Shown: piece by piece, positions 13,159 through 24,661 of the stretch
Layout: each line of letters starts with the position of its first letter
Numbering within the stretch: the first letter of the stretch is position 1
Source of the DNA: Siderastrea radians
Taxonomy: Eukaryota > Cnidaria > Anthozoa > Scleractinia > Rhizangiidae
DNA length: 64,000 nucleotides
Direction: 5' to 3'
NCBI GenBank assembly: GCA_964017195.1
Contig: OZ024891.1
Location: forward strand, 10,822,458 to 10,886,457
Position numbers and translations under genes: made by a program
Notes under the pieces: model-generated
What the model was told of the DNA's origin: nothing
Database searches by the model: none
Seen by the model: only the letters and a program-made list of their open reading frames with translations

Positions 13159-13699
13159 ATTTATTTATATACGGTTTAAATTTGTCAGGTAATCCTATGT
13201 AGTAAAAATACTAATCTAAACATTACTGCCTTAAACTGCTTTCCATGAATGCCGTGTCTCTATGTCTCTAACTTATAAAAGTATAACTGCACCATGGCTT
13301 GTTTTGTTTCCTAAAAAAATTGAAAATCTCACATCAAAGTATCCTGAAACACTAAAATGTGAACTAATTGTAAGTAATAATATAAAACTGCACCAGTGGC
13401 CTTTTCTCCCCTGATCCTAGAGCCGGATTGAGAAGCCAAATGAAACAGTGCTATACACTTGCGCTTTATTTTGTAGTTTATACAAGACTGGATCCAATTT
13501 GCCTTCTTCATGCAAGTGGAAAACAGGAGACTGCTTGCTGTTTGAGTGATGATTTATTAAATGTCATCATCAAACCAGCCTAGGACCCTGTTGAAAAGCC
13601 AGTGTGACTATTAGTGAATACATGCAACCCAGGAATTTAAGTTAATCTTTCCTCTTAGTTAGAGTTTCATTGCACTTCAAAGAGTTCTTGATTAGTAAT

Positions 13700-13843
13700 G
13701 GTAATTGGACTCAGTGGGGCACAATTCAGGGAGTAATTGGGCGAGTTAGTTTAAATCAGCCGAGCGCGTAGCGCGAGGACAATTTGAAATTACGAGCACG
13801 ATTACCCCTGAATTATACAATAGGAAGTCCAGTTAATCCTATC
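13700..13843. mobile_element. Palindromic MITE with GCGCGTAGCGCG core
   Basis: The left half (GTAATTGGACTCAGTGGGGC, then AATTCAGGG) is mirrored on the right (CCCCTGAATTATAC, then AGTCCAGTTAATCC) around the centre GAGCGCGTAGCGCGAGG. The whole can fold into one imperfect hairpin. It is non-coding. Confidence 0.65.
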
Positions 13844-13894
13844 AAAAACAAATGCGAGATTAGAAAATCTAGGTGCCCTTCAGGGATATATTTA

Positions 13895-14008
13895 ACAATT
13901 ATTCTACGAGGGCGCGCTGGATATGAAATGATAGATAACCAACGAGGCGCGTAGCGCCGAGTTGGTTATAATCATTTCATATCCAGCAAGCCCGAGTAGA
14001 ATAATTGT
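13895..14008. mobile_element. 114-bp palindromic MITE with TTTA target duplication
   Basis: Starts ACAATTATTCTAC and ends GTAGAATAATTGT. Inner arms GGATATGAAATGAT and ATCATTTCATATCC flank the GAGGCGCGTAGCGCCGAG core. Direct TTTA copies lie at 13891-13894 and 14009-14012, giving a clean 4-bp target-site duplication. A related copy lies at 61453-61564. Confidence 0.8.
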
Positions 14009-15957
14009 TTTATTAAAAACTTAACTACTATTTTTGTTTAAAAAAAATCAAGAAAGAAAGAGAAAAATGAGAAAAGGGATAAAAAGGGAGCAAGAATCGA
14101 TCACATGACTGAACGAAAAAGGCGCCAAAACCTTGCGAAGTGTTGCAGCGTTTCATTGCAAAGCTGAATGAATCAATGAAAACTGCTCGAAAGTGAACGA
14201 AGTGGCACAAGTTTGGGAAAAAAATCTTCTAATTATTGGCTCTGAAATATGGTACATGTTTGATTTTTCCCGAAACATTGTTGTAATCATCGTTCAAAGC
14301 GGATTGAAGCTGTACAATTTCACCATATTAGCTGCTGGAGTTGAAACAGAACAAGTTTGTAATCTGTTCGCACAACGGAGCCATCATGTGCGTGTTTGAT
14401 CGAAATGAAGACAGAACCAATTTGAACTTGAAGAAGTAATTTCTATGCAGCTCAGAAGCAAGATTACTGTAGCGAGGAACATTAGAATTCATCATCATAG
14501 TTTGTTTAATGCAAAGTACAAAATGCAGTTGTTCTCGGTTTAGAGGTTGCCGACGGAATGGTAAAAACAACATTCAAACAACTGGAAAAGCGATTCAACT
14601 CCGTTTATATGGCATCCGATTTCTATCTGAGCATTTGGACCTGGTGAAACACAGAGCTACAACGAGTGCAGGTAAACCAGTGTCAATTTTGCGTGTTAAA
14701 GCCGAAAAAAATTTTCGCCCTTCCTTCGGCCTTCTTGGTAGTTTGCAGCTGTAGTTTGTCTAGTACTTGTTTAGACTGCTTCATAATTTTCGCACCGAAT
14801 CGTCATGAATGTGTGACAGTGGTTATTAAATGCTTCTGCCCCATTTCACTGTGTTCTATTTTGTCTTGTCTTGATATTTTGAAGTGGAAAGGCTGCCTGA
14901 TAAAACCTACCGTTTGTTCAATTTTAATGATCGACGTGACGATCGATGAAAGAAATTAATTGTAAACACAACGCTCAATGCTTAAATTTCTAATTTCTTT
15001 TTCTGCACTGGTTCTTCAAACAATTTTGACTTGTGTTAGACGACGCTGTTAGTGACGCTGTTGGAAGTTTTGCTTAATTCAAATTCGCTGCCAAGTGATT
15101 TTTCTTGTCTATTTTTCTCGCCGTGTTGCTGGCGAGGAAAAAACTTCCAGCTCACTTTGTTCATTTTGTTGTTGAGTGTTCATTGTCCATATTTGGTCAC
15201 AGCAGGTAAATGAGCTGATAGCCTGGCTCTGTCCAGCCAATCAGAATGGTAGAAATCCAATATACCTAGTCCAGTTTTTAATAATTTTAATTATCCGTCT
15301 TGCAAGCAGTGGAGAAACAGCTATAAAAAGAACACAATTCAGTGCACCTGATTGACGCGTGCGCAACATAGTTGTCCGATTACAGCTATCCAATTCCAAA
15401 AAGTTCTTGTTATAGAAACGATTAATGCAATAACCTAACTTTAACATTTAATGCTTTCAAAGTCCTCAGAAGAGCTTATTTTTAATAAAGGGGTTAGTTA
15501 GTGATTTTAAGAAACTGTGCTAATTTGTTGGTGGAATTAAAAGTAAAAAACAGAAATTGGGGTTTATCAACCAAGTCGATTTGGTAAATCAGCCACTGGA
15601 AAGAAATGACAAAACTGATGTTTGAGTGTTTAATAGCTCATTTGCTCTAATGAATAGCTAATTAACACTCAAAATGTCAACTTTTGAATTAGTTTGTGGT
15701 GGCTAATTTACCATGTCAAACCAGTTGATGAATCCAGATTTTGCAAATCATTTTGTTGCATTGTTATCTTGCATTTTAACAAATAGGACTAAATTTACTT
15801 ATACAAATCAAACTATGTATCGACTAGTCTGCAAACTTTTTATTTTCTCCTTTTCATGTCTGCAAGCAATTTATTTGGGCTTTTTTGATTTTGCAAACAA
15901 TTCTTTTCAGGATTTTTCACCCCCCCCCCCCTCCAAAAAAATAATGGTCTCGTCCCT

Positions 15958-17951
15958 AAGGATGCTATTCGTTACGTTTAACTTTTAGAGCCAAGAGAGT
16001 AACATGCAGATTCAAATGCAGTGGAGAATTGTCCCATCTTAGCACTGAATAAAGTATCATTAAGTTGCATGAAAAGGTATCGAGGTATAATGATTGAGAG
16101 TTTAATACCCTTTGAAATCTTTTAAAGATTATATTTGTCTTCTGGAAGCTATATCTTTGCTTTACACACACAATTACAAAATTGTGTTGCAATTTCTCAA
16201 CCACTGTAGAAAAATAAAACATACGGGATGCTTTTCAAATAAAAATGGCAAACTATACTTGAAACTTCAAGCGGGGGGGACTACTTTTTCTAGTGCACGG
16301 ATCGTATAGTTTTATGTGTTGATTACCAAGAGTTAGGCAGTGAATATACTTCCATAAGCAGATTCCAACATTGGCTCGTATTCAATTCTTACAGCTGTCC
16401 TTCAGGCGAAAATGTGCAAGGAAATCCTGGGAAAACGCTCTGTTTAATTACAAGTTTTGCTATCTACCAGTGGATGCCGGAAAGGAAAGAAAACTCCGTT
16501 GCCTAAGCAGCCTTTTTGAAAAGCTATCTGCGTAACACACTTTCAACTGAAATTAAGGTTAAGCTACTTCAAAGAATTTTACAGATTTTACAGTATTTAA
16601 ACTGAGCATTGGTACTTCTCTCATCCGTGGAGAAATCTTAAAAAGTTGATTGAAAGTTGGAAAGAAACAAGGATAGACTTTAAACTAAATTAGACCTGCT
16701 CCAATCTACGACATATTAAAGATTGTTTTCATTACCATCTAACAAGATTCGACCGTAAATGTTACAATCGCTGCAATTTTTTTCACAAGAATCGTACACT
16801 GTATGCGGATCAATCTATATCAAGAGTAATAGAGAACAAATACAGTACAAATTGTTACTAATAGGAAACAAAATGACGACAACAGCAGATATTTTTATAC
16901 CGTCAGAACAACTATTGTCGATTCCGCTTACCTTACTAGTTGATCAGCTAAAGAGTTTCCGTACGTAACAGCCGATTTGTGAGTTGAGGCCATGCGATAC
17001 ATTTATATAATTTGTAGACCATCAACGTAGACCATAAAATGCACTAAAACACTGGTTGAAACAACGCTGAAATATAATAAGCGTTCATGACCACTCTGCT
17101 CTAGCCATTATTTCCTTGTTCTTAACCTCGTGTCGATATCGTTGAACGCTTTCTTGGAAAACCGGATTGATCATTGGTTTCTCAGACATGTCAGAAATGA
17201 AAGTTTGGAGGTAGTCATTTAGGTTTTACTAGTTCTTCGTGTTGTGTTAAAAACGCTTTATAAAGCTCTATAAAGATCACAAACCGTCACTGAAGAACGT
17301 TGAATAAGTTGCTTGGTGTTAGTGGATCACTGAATAGATATAAATACTAAGAATTAATCCCCAGTGAAAGCTGTTATATGCAACTTAACGACTGTGACAT
17401 AGATAGAAATATCGAACTTTTTTGGCTAACCACCTTCACTACCACAGTGTTAACTCACTCGTTAATAGTGGAATTGTTCGTGAGTTAAATCTAAGCCGAG
17501 GCAAACAGATTAACTCGGAACATTGGAGCAAGCGTTTGCGCTCACCCACGTTTAGCGAAAGTAATCTACATATATAGCTAATCCGAACGAATTCGACTTA
17601 AAAGCATCTTTAAAGCAATTGATGACACTGAAAATCGAAGAAATGCATATACTGATTTTTTTACCCACTACCTTCACTGTCACAATGTTGAACCACTCTT
17701 TTTTAGTGACATTTTGGTGAGCTCTTCCGTTGCTATCTTAGCATATGAAAGAACATGCCAGTTGAAGCTAACCCGAGACAAACAGACTGACTTAAACATT
17801 GTAGCAAACATTTGCGCTCATGTACGTTTAGCGAAAGAATTCTATAGTTCATTCTAACGACTTCTACTACTGAAAATCAGGCTGTGCAAAATAGAAACAA
17901 GATTAAGATTAAGTGCAACATCGGATTTACAACAACTTCACCATGTCCCTT
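15958..17951. other. Duplicated non-coding spacer before the B-type gene
   Basis: Homologous along its length to about 27551-29615 in unit 3. Frames are short and not conserved between the two copies, arguing against an extra gene. No recognisable element. Confidence 0.6.
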
Positions 17952-18950
17952 TCAGAGCGGTTGTTTAAGCTTTTTCCACATTGCTATTAATTCTTTGACG
18001 CAAGCGGAATCGTGCCAGCCGGTCAGCGTCTCTGCCTTCTCCATCACTTCTACTAAGAAGACTAGCAGTTCTTCGTTTAGCTCTGAATGAGCCGTCGTAT
18101 TTCTGCTATCCTGGATCGATTTCATCGCTTTTGTATGTCTCGATTTCTTCCAGTTCAGCTTCTTCTTGAGTTCAGCCCATCTCCGCTGTGCTTCTTGTTG
18201 CTGTTTCTCGTCTGCCAATTCTTCTACATCTTCCTCGATGTGCTTGATTTTGTAACTCTTCCTACAATCGTACAAATTTGGATGGATATTCTGGTACATC
18301 ATGGCTTGTATTCGCCAGCACAACTCACCCAGGACTAGAGATGCTGTCTCGACCGCTGGGTGACCACCATATGGTAAAGCCCTTCTTTCAGAGACCCCAG
18401 ATGGCGGCCTACGCTGTATTTCTCGTAGATTCTTGACTTCGTTTTTAAGAGCCGTGTTTTCATTTCTTCTTTCTTCAAGACTCCTCTTCACTACATCCAT
18501 TTTGTTTGTCAACTTCTGTACATGTTGCTCAATTTCATTACTCTTTTTCTCGTTGTTCTTGCTTATCTTTTCCAAATCAACAACTTCCTTTTTCACAGCT
18601 TCTAGTTCGACTTCAACGGTTCTCAACTTCGCCTCCAGCTCCTTCTTCTCATCTTCCAATTTCTCGATTTTGGCCTCCAGGGCTTTAATTTCTTTGTCCT
18701 TCAACTCCACGGTGGATGTCAAGTCTTCGTTTAGTTCTTGAAGCTTTTCCACATCTTTGTTTAATGTTGCTATCGCTTCATTTTTTTCTTCGATGTCTTT
18801 CCGAAGAATATCGATTTCCTCGGTTATTCTTCCATTATGACTTACCGCTCCTCCTACAAGTCCAAGTAAAAGACCAAGTGAATGGTGGTTGTTTACTGCC
18901 ATTATGTCTTTGGCCCAGTCTTCTGAAAGTCGAGACGGAGCTTCGCTCAT
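17952..18950 (-). CDS. Intronless coiled-coil protein with C-terminal HEPN-like helical domain (B-type, copy 1)
   Basis: A complete 332-residue frame. The N-terminus (about 1-40) has a short hydrophobic, glycine-rich stretch (LGLLLGLVGGAV), too short and internal for a clear signal peptide. A coiled coil follows (about 40-175, ITEEIDILRKDIEEKNEA onward). The conserved domain runs from S204 (SLVLGELCWR) to the end (MWKKLKQPL). R283-N-T-T-A-H288 keeps the R-x4-H candidate with the same 79-residue distance from the domain start as in the 370- and 340-residue proteins. It is more basic and clearly diverged from the A-type, and paired with it in the duplicated unit. The copy in unit 3 is broken (29616-30617). 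Function unknown. Confidence 0.86.
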   Translation of the reverse strand: MSEAPSRLSEDWAKDIMAVNNHHSLGLLLGLVGGAVSHNGRITEEIDILRKDIEEKNEAIATLNKDVEKLQELNEDLTSTVELKDKEIKALEAKIEKLEDEKKELEAKLRTVEVELEAVKKEVVDLEKISKNNEKKSNEIEQHVQKLTNKMDVVKRSLEERRNENTALKNEVKNLREIQRRPPSGVSERRALPYGGHPAVETASLVLGELCWRIQAMMYQNIHPNLYDCRKSYKIKHIEEDVEELADEKQQQEAQRRWAELKKKLNWKKSRHTKAMKSIQDSRNTTAHSELNEELLVFLVEVMEKAETLTGWHDSACVKELIAMWKKLKQPL

Positions 18951-21238
18951 GGTTTTTACAGTTTAATCGACAACGGTGCGACAAAAACACCACTTCTTCG
19001 GAGCGAGACGGATGAGTAACAAACAAGGGTGTATCTCCTTGATCGACAGGTTTTATGACGTGGCTCTGGCATTCTGCGCACGGTGAAGAGTCAATAGCCA
19101 CTGACAAAGCGGAAATGCAAGACCCCAGCGGTCAGCGCGCAATGGTAACCAACCACTGGACAAAACCCTATCCATACCGGGCTTTTTCTAACCTTCTAGG
19201 ACATTGGTGTGGCGGATTGCGCTTCCTATCCCTTACCTCCTTCCCCACCCCCCCACCCTCGCCCCCGTAACTCAAAATGTTAAATTCACGGTAATGAGTG
19301 AACCTTTGAGTGTATGAAGTACGTCCAGAAATGTTTCGTTTAATGGCTGCGACATTTCTTGGTAGCGTCATATGCCACGTGAATTACTCATGATTTTAGA
19401 CAGCAGTTATCTTGGATATCGTGATGTTCAAAAACCTTACAAAATCAAAATTGATCCCAAAATAATCAAAGTTATTAAAACATCTGTAAAATTGTCTTAA
19501 AAAGTAGAGATACTGCGAGAAACAAAATTCAATAGAAATTGAAGGAAAAAATGAGAAATCTGCCTGTCAAAGTATGATTGCTATGGTAACATCAAATTTC
19601 ATAGACAATTACGTCATATCAAATTGGTCCCTATTAAATTACAGGAAAAATCACAAAGTTTAATTTGGTGGCTTTTGCTCGCATGTTAAAACTGTTATAA
19701 GCCCGAAATGTCGCACCAGTTTCTTAGTAATCTCGTCTCTAGATCTGCTACTCAATGGACAAGTTGGATCTGAACCGACAAACGTTATGAGAGAAACTGC
19801 AAGACATTCATCCATTAATCACATGATGTTACAAGTTTGCATCTTTTTTCCACTTGATTGAGCGTATAGCACAGGGAGTGGTTTCCTTGAAATTCAGGGC
19901 ACTGGCCAATCACAGTCCTTACTTTCTCCCGTGTTTTTACACGCTAAATTAAAGTATCACAAGCAATGCAGGTAGTTTCAAATATAAACAGACAGGTTTC
20001 TGGGAAATGAGCGAACAAATTCCCGGAACCTAATTCCCCGCAAAGTTGTCACACATTATCGATTGATTTAGTGTGGACTCGCAGTGCTGTAAGTAGTTAG
20101 TGCCTTGAATGTTTTTGATAGGAACATCGGAGAGTCGCTGGTCCAAGGTCTGGTCTCTGCATTAAGTTACGGCGTTTTCGTAGACAAGAACCATTTGCTG
20201 TTCTACAAAAATAAAATAAAATAAACGACCATTTTGTTTTGGGATAGCAACAGTATTTGAACGTGTCCAATTTTATGTCTTAGAGACTACAGCAAATACA
20301 AAATGAAGCAGTGTTCGTAAATAATTAAGTGAAGGAGAACTCCGGACAATTTCACTTGGAAAAAAAATTGCTTTTATAAGGGTTGTTGTTATTATTGTTT
20401 TTTTTTTCTCCTAAAATTGTCCAAAGTGCTTCTCAGTGTTAGTATCCACGACCAATAATATCAACTTGAAACGTTTGAAAGCCCCACAGAAGCTGACCTG
20501 GTGCCTAGGTCCTTCAAAAATCGACTTGTTTTAGGGTTTCATCAATTCAACAAGTCATTGTGTTTATAATTTATAAATTAAGAGTATTTCTAAGAAATCA
20601 GTAGACCCGCGGTATGTCTTGTTGGAAAACACCAAGACATACATTTCAGAGGAAGTAAAATACAGTGATTCACCTGCCCTCTCAGATCGGAATTTGACCT
20701 ACAATTGCCAAACCTGTTATCAATATATAACGGATGTAACAATTACAGGGAGGGGAAAATTAGGAAGCCCGAGACGTGAGCCCAGGACACGAGGGGAGAG
20801 AAAAGGTAGCTCCACGCTCGAGACTCGTGCTTCGCTCTCTCGAATACCCGTTTCCCTCCCCTTTTAGCACCAGCCACGCAGGCTATATATTTGCTTTCGA
20901 GGAGAAGAAGGAAGTTTTCCGGCCTCAAAAATAATTCAAACTAAACAACCCATCGTCGTTATGGCTATGTGATCGTATTATGGTCAACAAAATGCTCAGC
21001 TTTTGATTTAGCTGTAGCGTTTTTATGATCATGAGGTGAGGTGTTTTTCTCCTGCTGTGTCTTCAGGACCTACCCACCTCTCACCACTCCCACTGCGGTC
21101 AAGCGTTTATACTCGGAGCTCGTAAATTTGGTTAGACTTCTTTAGTTCACTCGAGACGGTGCCCAGTACTCAATAAATCGTTTTCATATGTTTAATATTT
21201 TATATCTTTATATACCTAAAATGTACACGTTCCTATCA
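18951..21238. other. Duplicated non-coding tail of unit 2
   Basis: Matches about 30620-32400 in patches (for example 'GCACTGGCCAATCACA' and 'GGTCAACAAAATGCT'). Contains a C-rich run near 19240-19267. No gene is supported. Confidence 0.55.
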
Positions 21239-21777
21239 TCAACTGAAAGCTCTTCAGCAATATTTTCGTCTAGTACAATAAGGTGGTTCTAACTTTAAAG
21301 TCTGTGGATGAAATCCTAAAGTGTGCCCATTCAAATGAAAGCTACTGAGCAGTACTTTCCTGTGGTGCTGTTTATTATGCTGTACAAGGTGGTTCTAACT
21401 TTTAAGTCTTTGGATGAAATCCTTAAGTGTGACCATTCAAATAAAAGCTCTGAGCAGTACTTTCCTGTGGTGCTGTTTATTATGCTGTACAAGGTGGTTC
21501 TAACTTTAAAGTCTGTGGATGAAATCCTACAGTGTGCCCATTCAAATGAAAGCTATTGAACTGTACTTTCATCTGGTGCTGTTCATTGTACTGTACAAGG
21601 TGATTCTAACTTTTGAGTCTGTGGATGAAATCCTAAAGTGTGAATATTCAAAGCCTGAGAACGTTCTTAAGCAGTACTTTCCCCTTCTACTGTGTATTAA
21701 TGTAACTTTTAAGCCTGTGGATGAATCCTAAAGTGTGACCATACAAACGAAAGCTGTTCAGCAGAACTTTTCAGTGG
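21239..21777 (+). repeat. Tandem array of ~107-bp unit at the junction of units 2 and 3
   Basis: About five imperfect copies of a unit. It contains GTGTGACCATTCAAATGAAA, then GCAGTACTTTCCTGTGGTGC, TTTATTATGCTGTACAAGGT, and TTGAGTCTGTGGATGAAATC. The open frames across it (21323-21559 and 21519-21731) are a by-product of the period and are not a gene. The same unit occurs once at 34697-34918 and as a reversed array at 45290-45870. Confidence 0.85.
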
Positions 21778-23397
21778 CCACGTTGTCGTGATTGTTGCGC
21801 ATCGCTGATGAATTGAAAGTTCCCTGAGTTATGCCACAGAAAAAAAAAAGACGACAAACAAAAGCATTTGGTCGTATGTGAATTACTGCCGAACCGAGGA
21901 TATGGGACTGAGATTGATTCAGATTTGTTTGGTTGTCCATAGTGACCCAAAAAGAAACCCTTTTGACTGTAGCTTGTTTGAAAACTGATATTTTTAACTA
22001 TTGCTTGGTCAGAAGAGGTTTATGTGTCTTGAAAATGAAATCATGTTATCAAGTCTACGGTTTTTTACCATGTAGAACAAAAATTGATAACAGTGAAACT
22101 CGACTAATTCAGCTGTAATAGTCCTAGTAAATCTATGTTCATCGTAATATTAGTTTCCGAGCAAACCTCTTTGTGGGTTCCTTGATCCCATCAATAACAT
22201 TGTTTTCATTTCCATTGCAAACTCCCTTACCGCCTTGGCAAACTGAACATTTCTTGAATGCGAATCGAAATCTCTCGATAATCCGATGCTGTTGCTTCTT
22301 CAAACTCCTTACACCACTCTGTAACATATTAGCAGGTATAATCCAAAGTCTATCCTTCACAATCAACTGAACGTTACTTAACTTGATTAGAAATTATATC
22401 TTTATTCAAAATTACAGCTAGCCCACTCTGTAATGAGAATCATTTGAATAATTTCAAGTGTTTATGTTGGGATTTGACCTTTGTCAAATACGTTTTCTGG
22501 GAAGATCGAGTGTGATATGCATCGAAATCGAATTCTAAGAAAAGGGTCATAAGTTGATGTTATGCAACGCATTCATTGATCTATCGTTTAACGGTTTCAA
22601 AAACTTTATTTTCAAGGCTTAAATCTTGGAAAGGAAATATTTCGTTTCTGAAACATTTTTCCACCGATAATAGGGCAGTTGTGTCAGTTAAAGGACTGAA
22701 GAAGATGGGTCTATAAGCAGACATTTATAAACGAGTAAAGTTTGCATGGACAATGTCGCGCCAAGTAAACTAGTACAAGAGGTTATACGTTGTTATTCAT
22801 TTCAGTAGTGTGATCTTAAATGTTCAATTTAAACCAACACAAATTTCCGCGGGGCAACTGTCAGTGGATAGTCCCTCAACTAAAATCATCGTTTGTCGTC
22901 TGTATGTAGAGGGTCTATTATAGGGGGTCGCACATTCCGCAATCCGCCTTATTTTCTCCATCCTAGACCGCAAACCGCTTTCATTTTCTCCTAAAAACCG
23001 AAACCGCCTTTATAAGCGTAGAATATCCAGCAATCAAATAGCACCAATAGTTATACTTTTGCCATCCAGTGGTCAGTTCACCGAACCCAAAGAATGCACG
23101 GTGTTTGGAACAAAACATAACAATTCAAATTTAGAGGGTTGGGTGTGCTCTTGTGCTCTTTGTGAGATGAATTTAGTGACAACACAAGCGTGTGAACTTT
23201 AGGTTATCTTAGATTTGTGGTCTTTAAATATGCGTTAGGGGAGTTATTCGTAACCTCATGGTGGCCGCGGTTTCAAAGCCTAGAAAGCCAGCCCACCAGT
23301 GTAAATTTGTTATTTGAGGATAAATATACTGGATTTGTTAAAAAGGGTGACGGGCCTGTGCGACTCCCACGCGCGTGTTTTAGTCTTTAACGAGGCT

Positions 23398-24145
23398 TTA
23401 AAATATAAACCAGTAGTTGTAATTGCAGTTTTGATTTGTAACCCTCTTTTTAGTTTCTAAAAGAGTTACAGGCCGCAGTGTGCGACTCCTGAGATTTGCT
23501 CTCACGCGTATATCTTTTAGGGAACGCCCTCGTTTGTACGGTATTAGGGGCTGTTCCTTGAAAATGTTGTTAAGCAATGGTTGCTGTGTTATGAAATGGC
23601 AGTTGTTCATAAGTATTCGTTTAAGTTAGGTACTGTTAGGGGATATTGCGTTACAAAGGGCAAGATTTTCTTGTTTTGTTTTTGTTTTTGTCGGAGGGCT
23701 TGATTCCTGTGTTCAAAAATAACTTCTAAGAGATTGTTTGAATAAAGCTCTCTGGGTATCCTCTCTCAAGAAGATGTGTTTTGAAGTTTGTGACGCTTTC
23801 TTCAAATAATGTTTTAGAAAAGTTAGTTCTGAGTAGTCTTAGAGGCTTTCATGAAGCCTCTTTTTACTCTTGATGGATGGCAGGTTGAAAAATGGGTGCA
23901 CTGAAATGTTTCAGTGGGCTTAAAGTGGGTGCGTACATCTAGCACCGACACAGTCTTAAATCTTTCGCCTTTGTTAACCGTAGTGTATAAGAAGTTTGTT
24001 TCTGTTTCGGATACCTCAGCCGTAAACTTGATAGTTTGATGGTGTTTGCTAGCTTGTTCAATGAACCGTGTGATCTCTCCTCTGGTTGTGTTCGGAGGGA
24101 GAAGATGTCGTCAATGAATCGTTTCCAGACGGGCGGTCTTAAAGA
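23398..24145 (-). pseudogene. Penelope-like element reverse transcriptase remnant
   Basis: Read on the minus strand in shifting frames, this gives a series of conserved reverse-transcriptase pieces in the correct order: RPPVWKRFIDDIF (catalytic IDD-type motif), HHQTIKFTAEVSETETNFL, HFKPTETFQCTHFSTCHPSR, LRTNFSKTLFEESVTNF, and PYKRGRSLKDIRVRANL. The order matches the thumb and post-RT part of Penelope-like elements. At least three frameshifts and internal stops break it, and the N-terminal RT and the endonuclease part are absent. It is therefore inactive. Another RT lineage is possible but less likely. Confidence 0.65.
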
Positions 24146-24174
24146 TTATAAAAAAGGGTAACGCATTTAATAAT

Positions 24175-24661
24175 GCATCAGTCATTTCCTGCAGTGCCCA
24201 TCCCCCCCCCCCCCGCCCAGGCCGACCCCTGGGCGTCAGGATTTTTTGAAAACAAACCGGCAAATGCCCCACGACGGGGACAAATGAGTTGTTTAAATGC
24301 CCCGCAGTACAGGCAAAAAACTTCAGTTGATTTCTTATTTTCCGGGCTTACCTTCATTCTAAGAAAAGCTGAATCGGACCAAACTAAGTCTCAAGTAAGT
24401 TTTACTTCTTTGTATTGCTTCTACAGCCATTCGTCCTGTGGATCTGCCGTCTCATTTTCCTCCTTAGACAAAGTTTATCACAAATTTATCGTCCTTGCCC
24501 GATGAACCTACCGCTGAAAGGAAGTGACAGTACTGTGACGTGAAAAATACCAGACCGTCAACTGCCCCGGGGAAGACTAATGCCCGACCCCCGGGACGGA
24601 CAACGAGGAAAAATGCCCCACTAATGCCAGGGGGATGGGTACTGCTGGAATTGACTGATGC
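24175..24661. mobile_element. Nested 487-bp element with ~32-bp terminal inverted repeats
   Basis: Left terminus GCATCAGTCATTTCCTGCAG continues to CCCATCCCCC. The right terminus is its inverse with few changes, ending ATTGACTGATGC. The interior is C/G-rich and the 110-residue frame inside it lacks known motifs. It lies inside the 22908-25028 insertion, so it is younger or was carried in with it. No clear target duplication. Confidence 0.7.

Larger units (their letters stand above)
12976..15957. mobile_element. 2.98-kb non-autonomous element inserted in unit 2
   Basis: The flanks 'GTATATTCGTA' (left) and 'GATGCTATTC' (right) are contiguous in unit 3 near 27535-27555, which acts as the empty site. 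The element begins AGGGACGGACCATTA followed by T and G runs. It ends with the inverse (C run, then TAATGGTCTCGTCCCT). The terminal inverted repeats extend about 100 bp as T/G- and A/C-rich sequence with shared 'AATTGTTTG'-like blocks. There is no transposase frame. Inside are an (ATT)n run (about 13118-13157) and two palindromic elements (13700-13843 and 13895-14008), so it has hosted later insertions. Confidence 0.75.
9345..21100. repeat. Tandem segmental duplication, unit 2
   Basis: Homologous, by eye at high identity, to about 21798-32400. The shared order is: non-coding leader (9345-11248 versus 21798-25841), A-type gene (11249 versus 25842), spacer (12272-12975 versus 26859-27550), spacer (15958-17951 versus 27551-29615), B-type gene (17952 versus 29616) and tail (19000-21100 versus 30650-32400). 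Unit 2 alone has the insertion at 12976-15957; it lacks the insertion found in unit 3 at 22908-25028. Its non-coding parts hold no other gene that I can support. Confidence 0.85.

Noticed and set aside
21323..21731. Repetitive reading frames suggesting a repeat protein
   Set aside because: The frames follow the ~107-bp DNA period, are broken by indels, and the same DNA occurs as non-coding arrays elsewhere in the window.
21239..21777. Possible CRISPR array
   Set aside because: The units are head-to-tail without unique spacers, and the context is eukaryotic.
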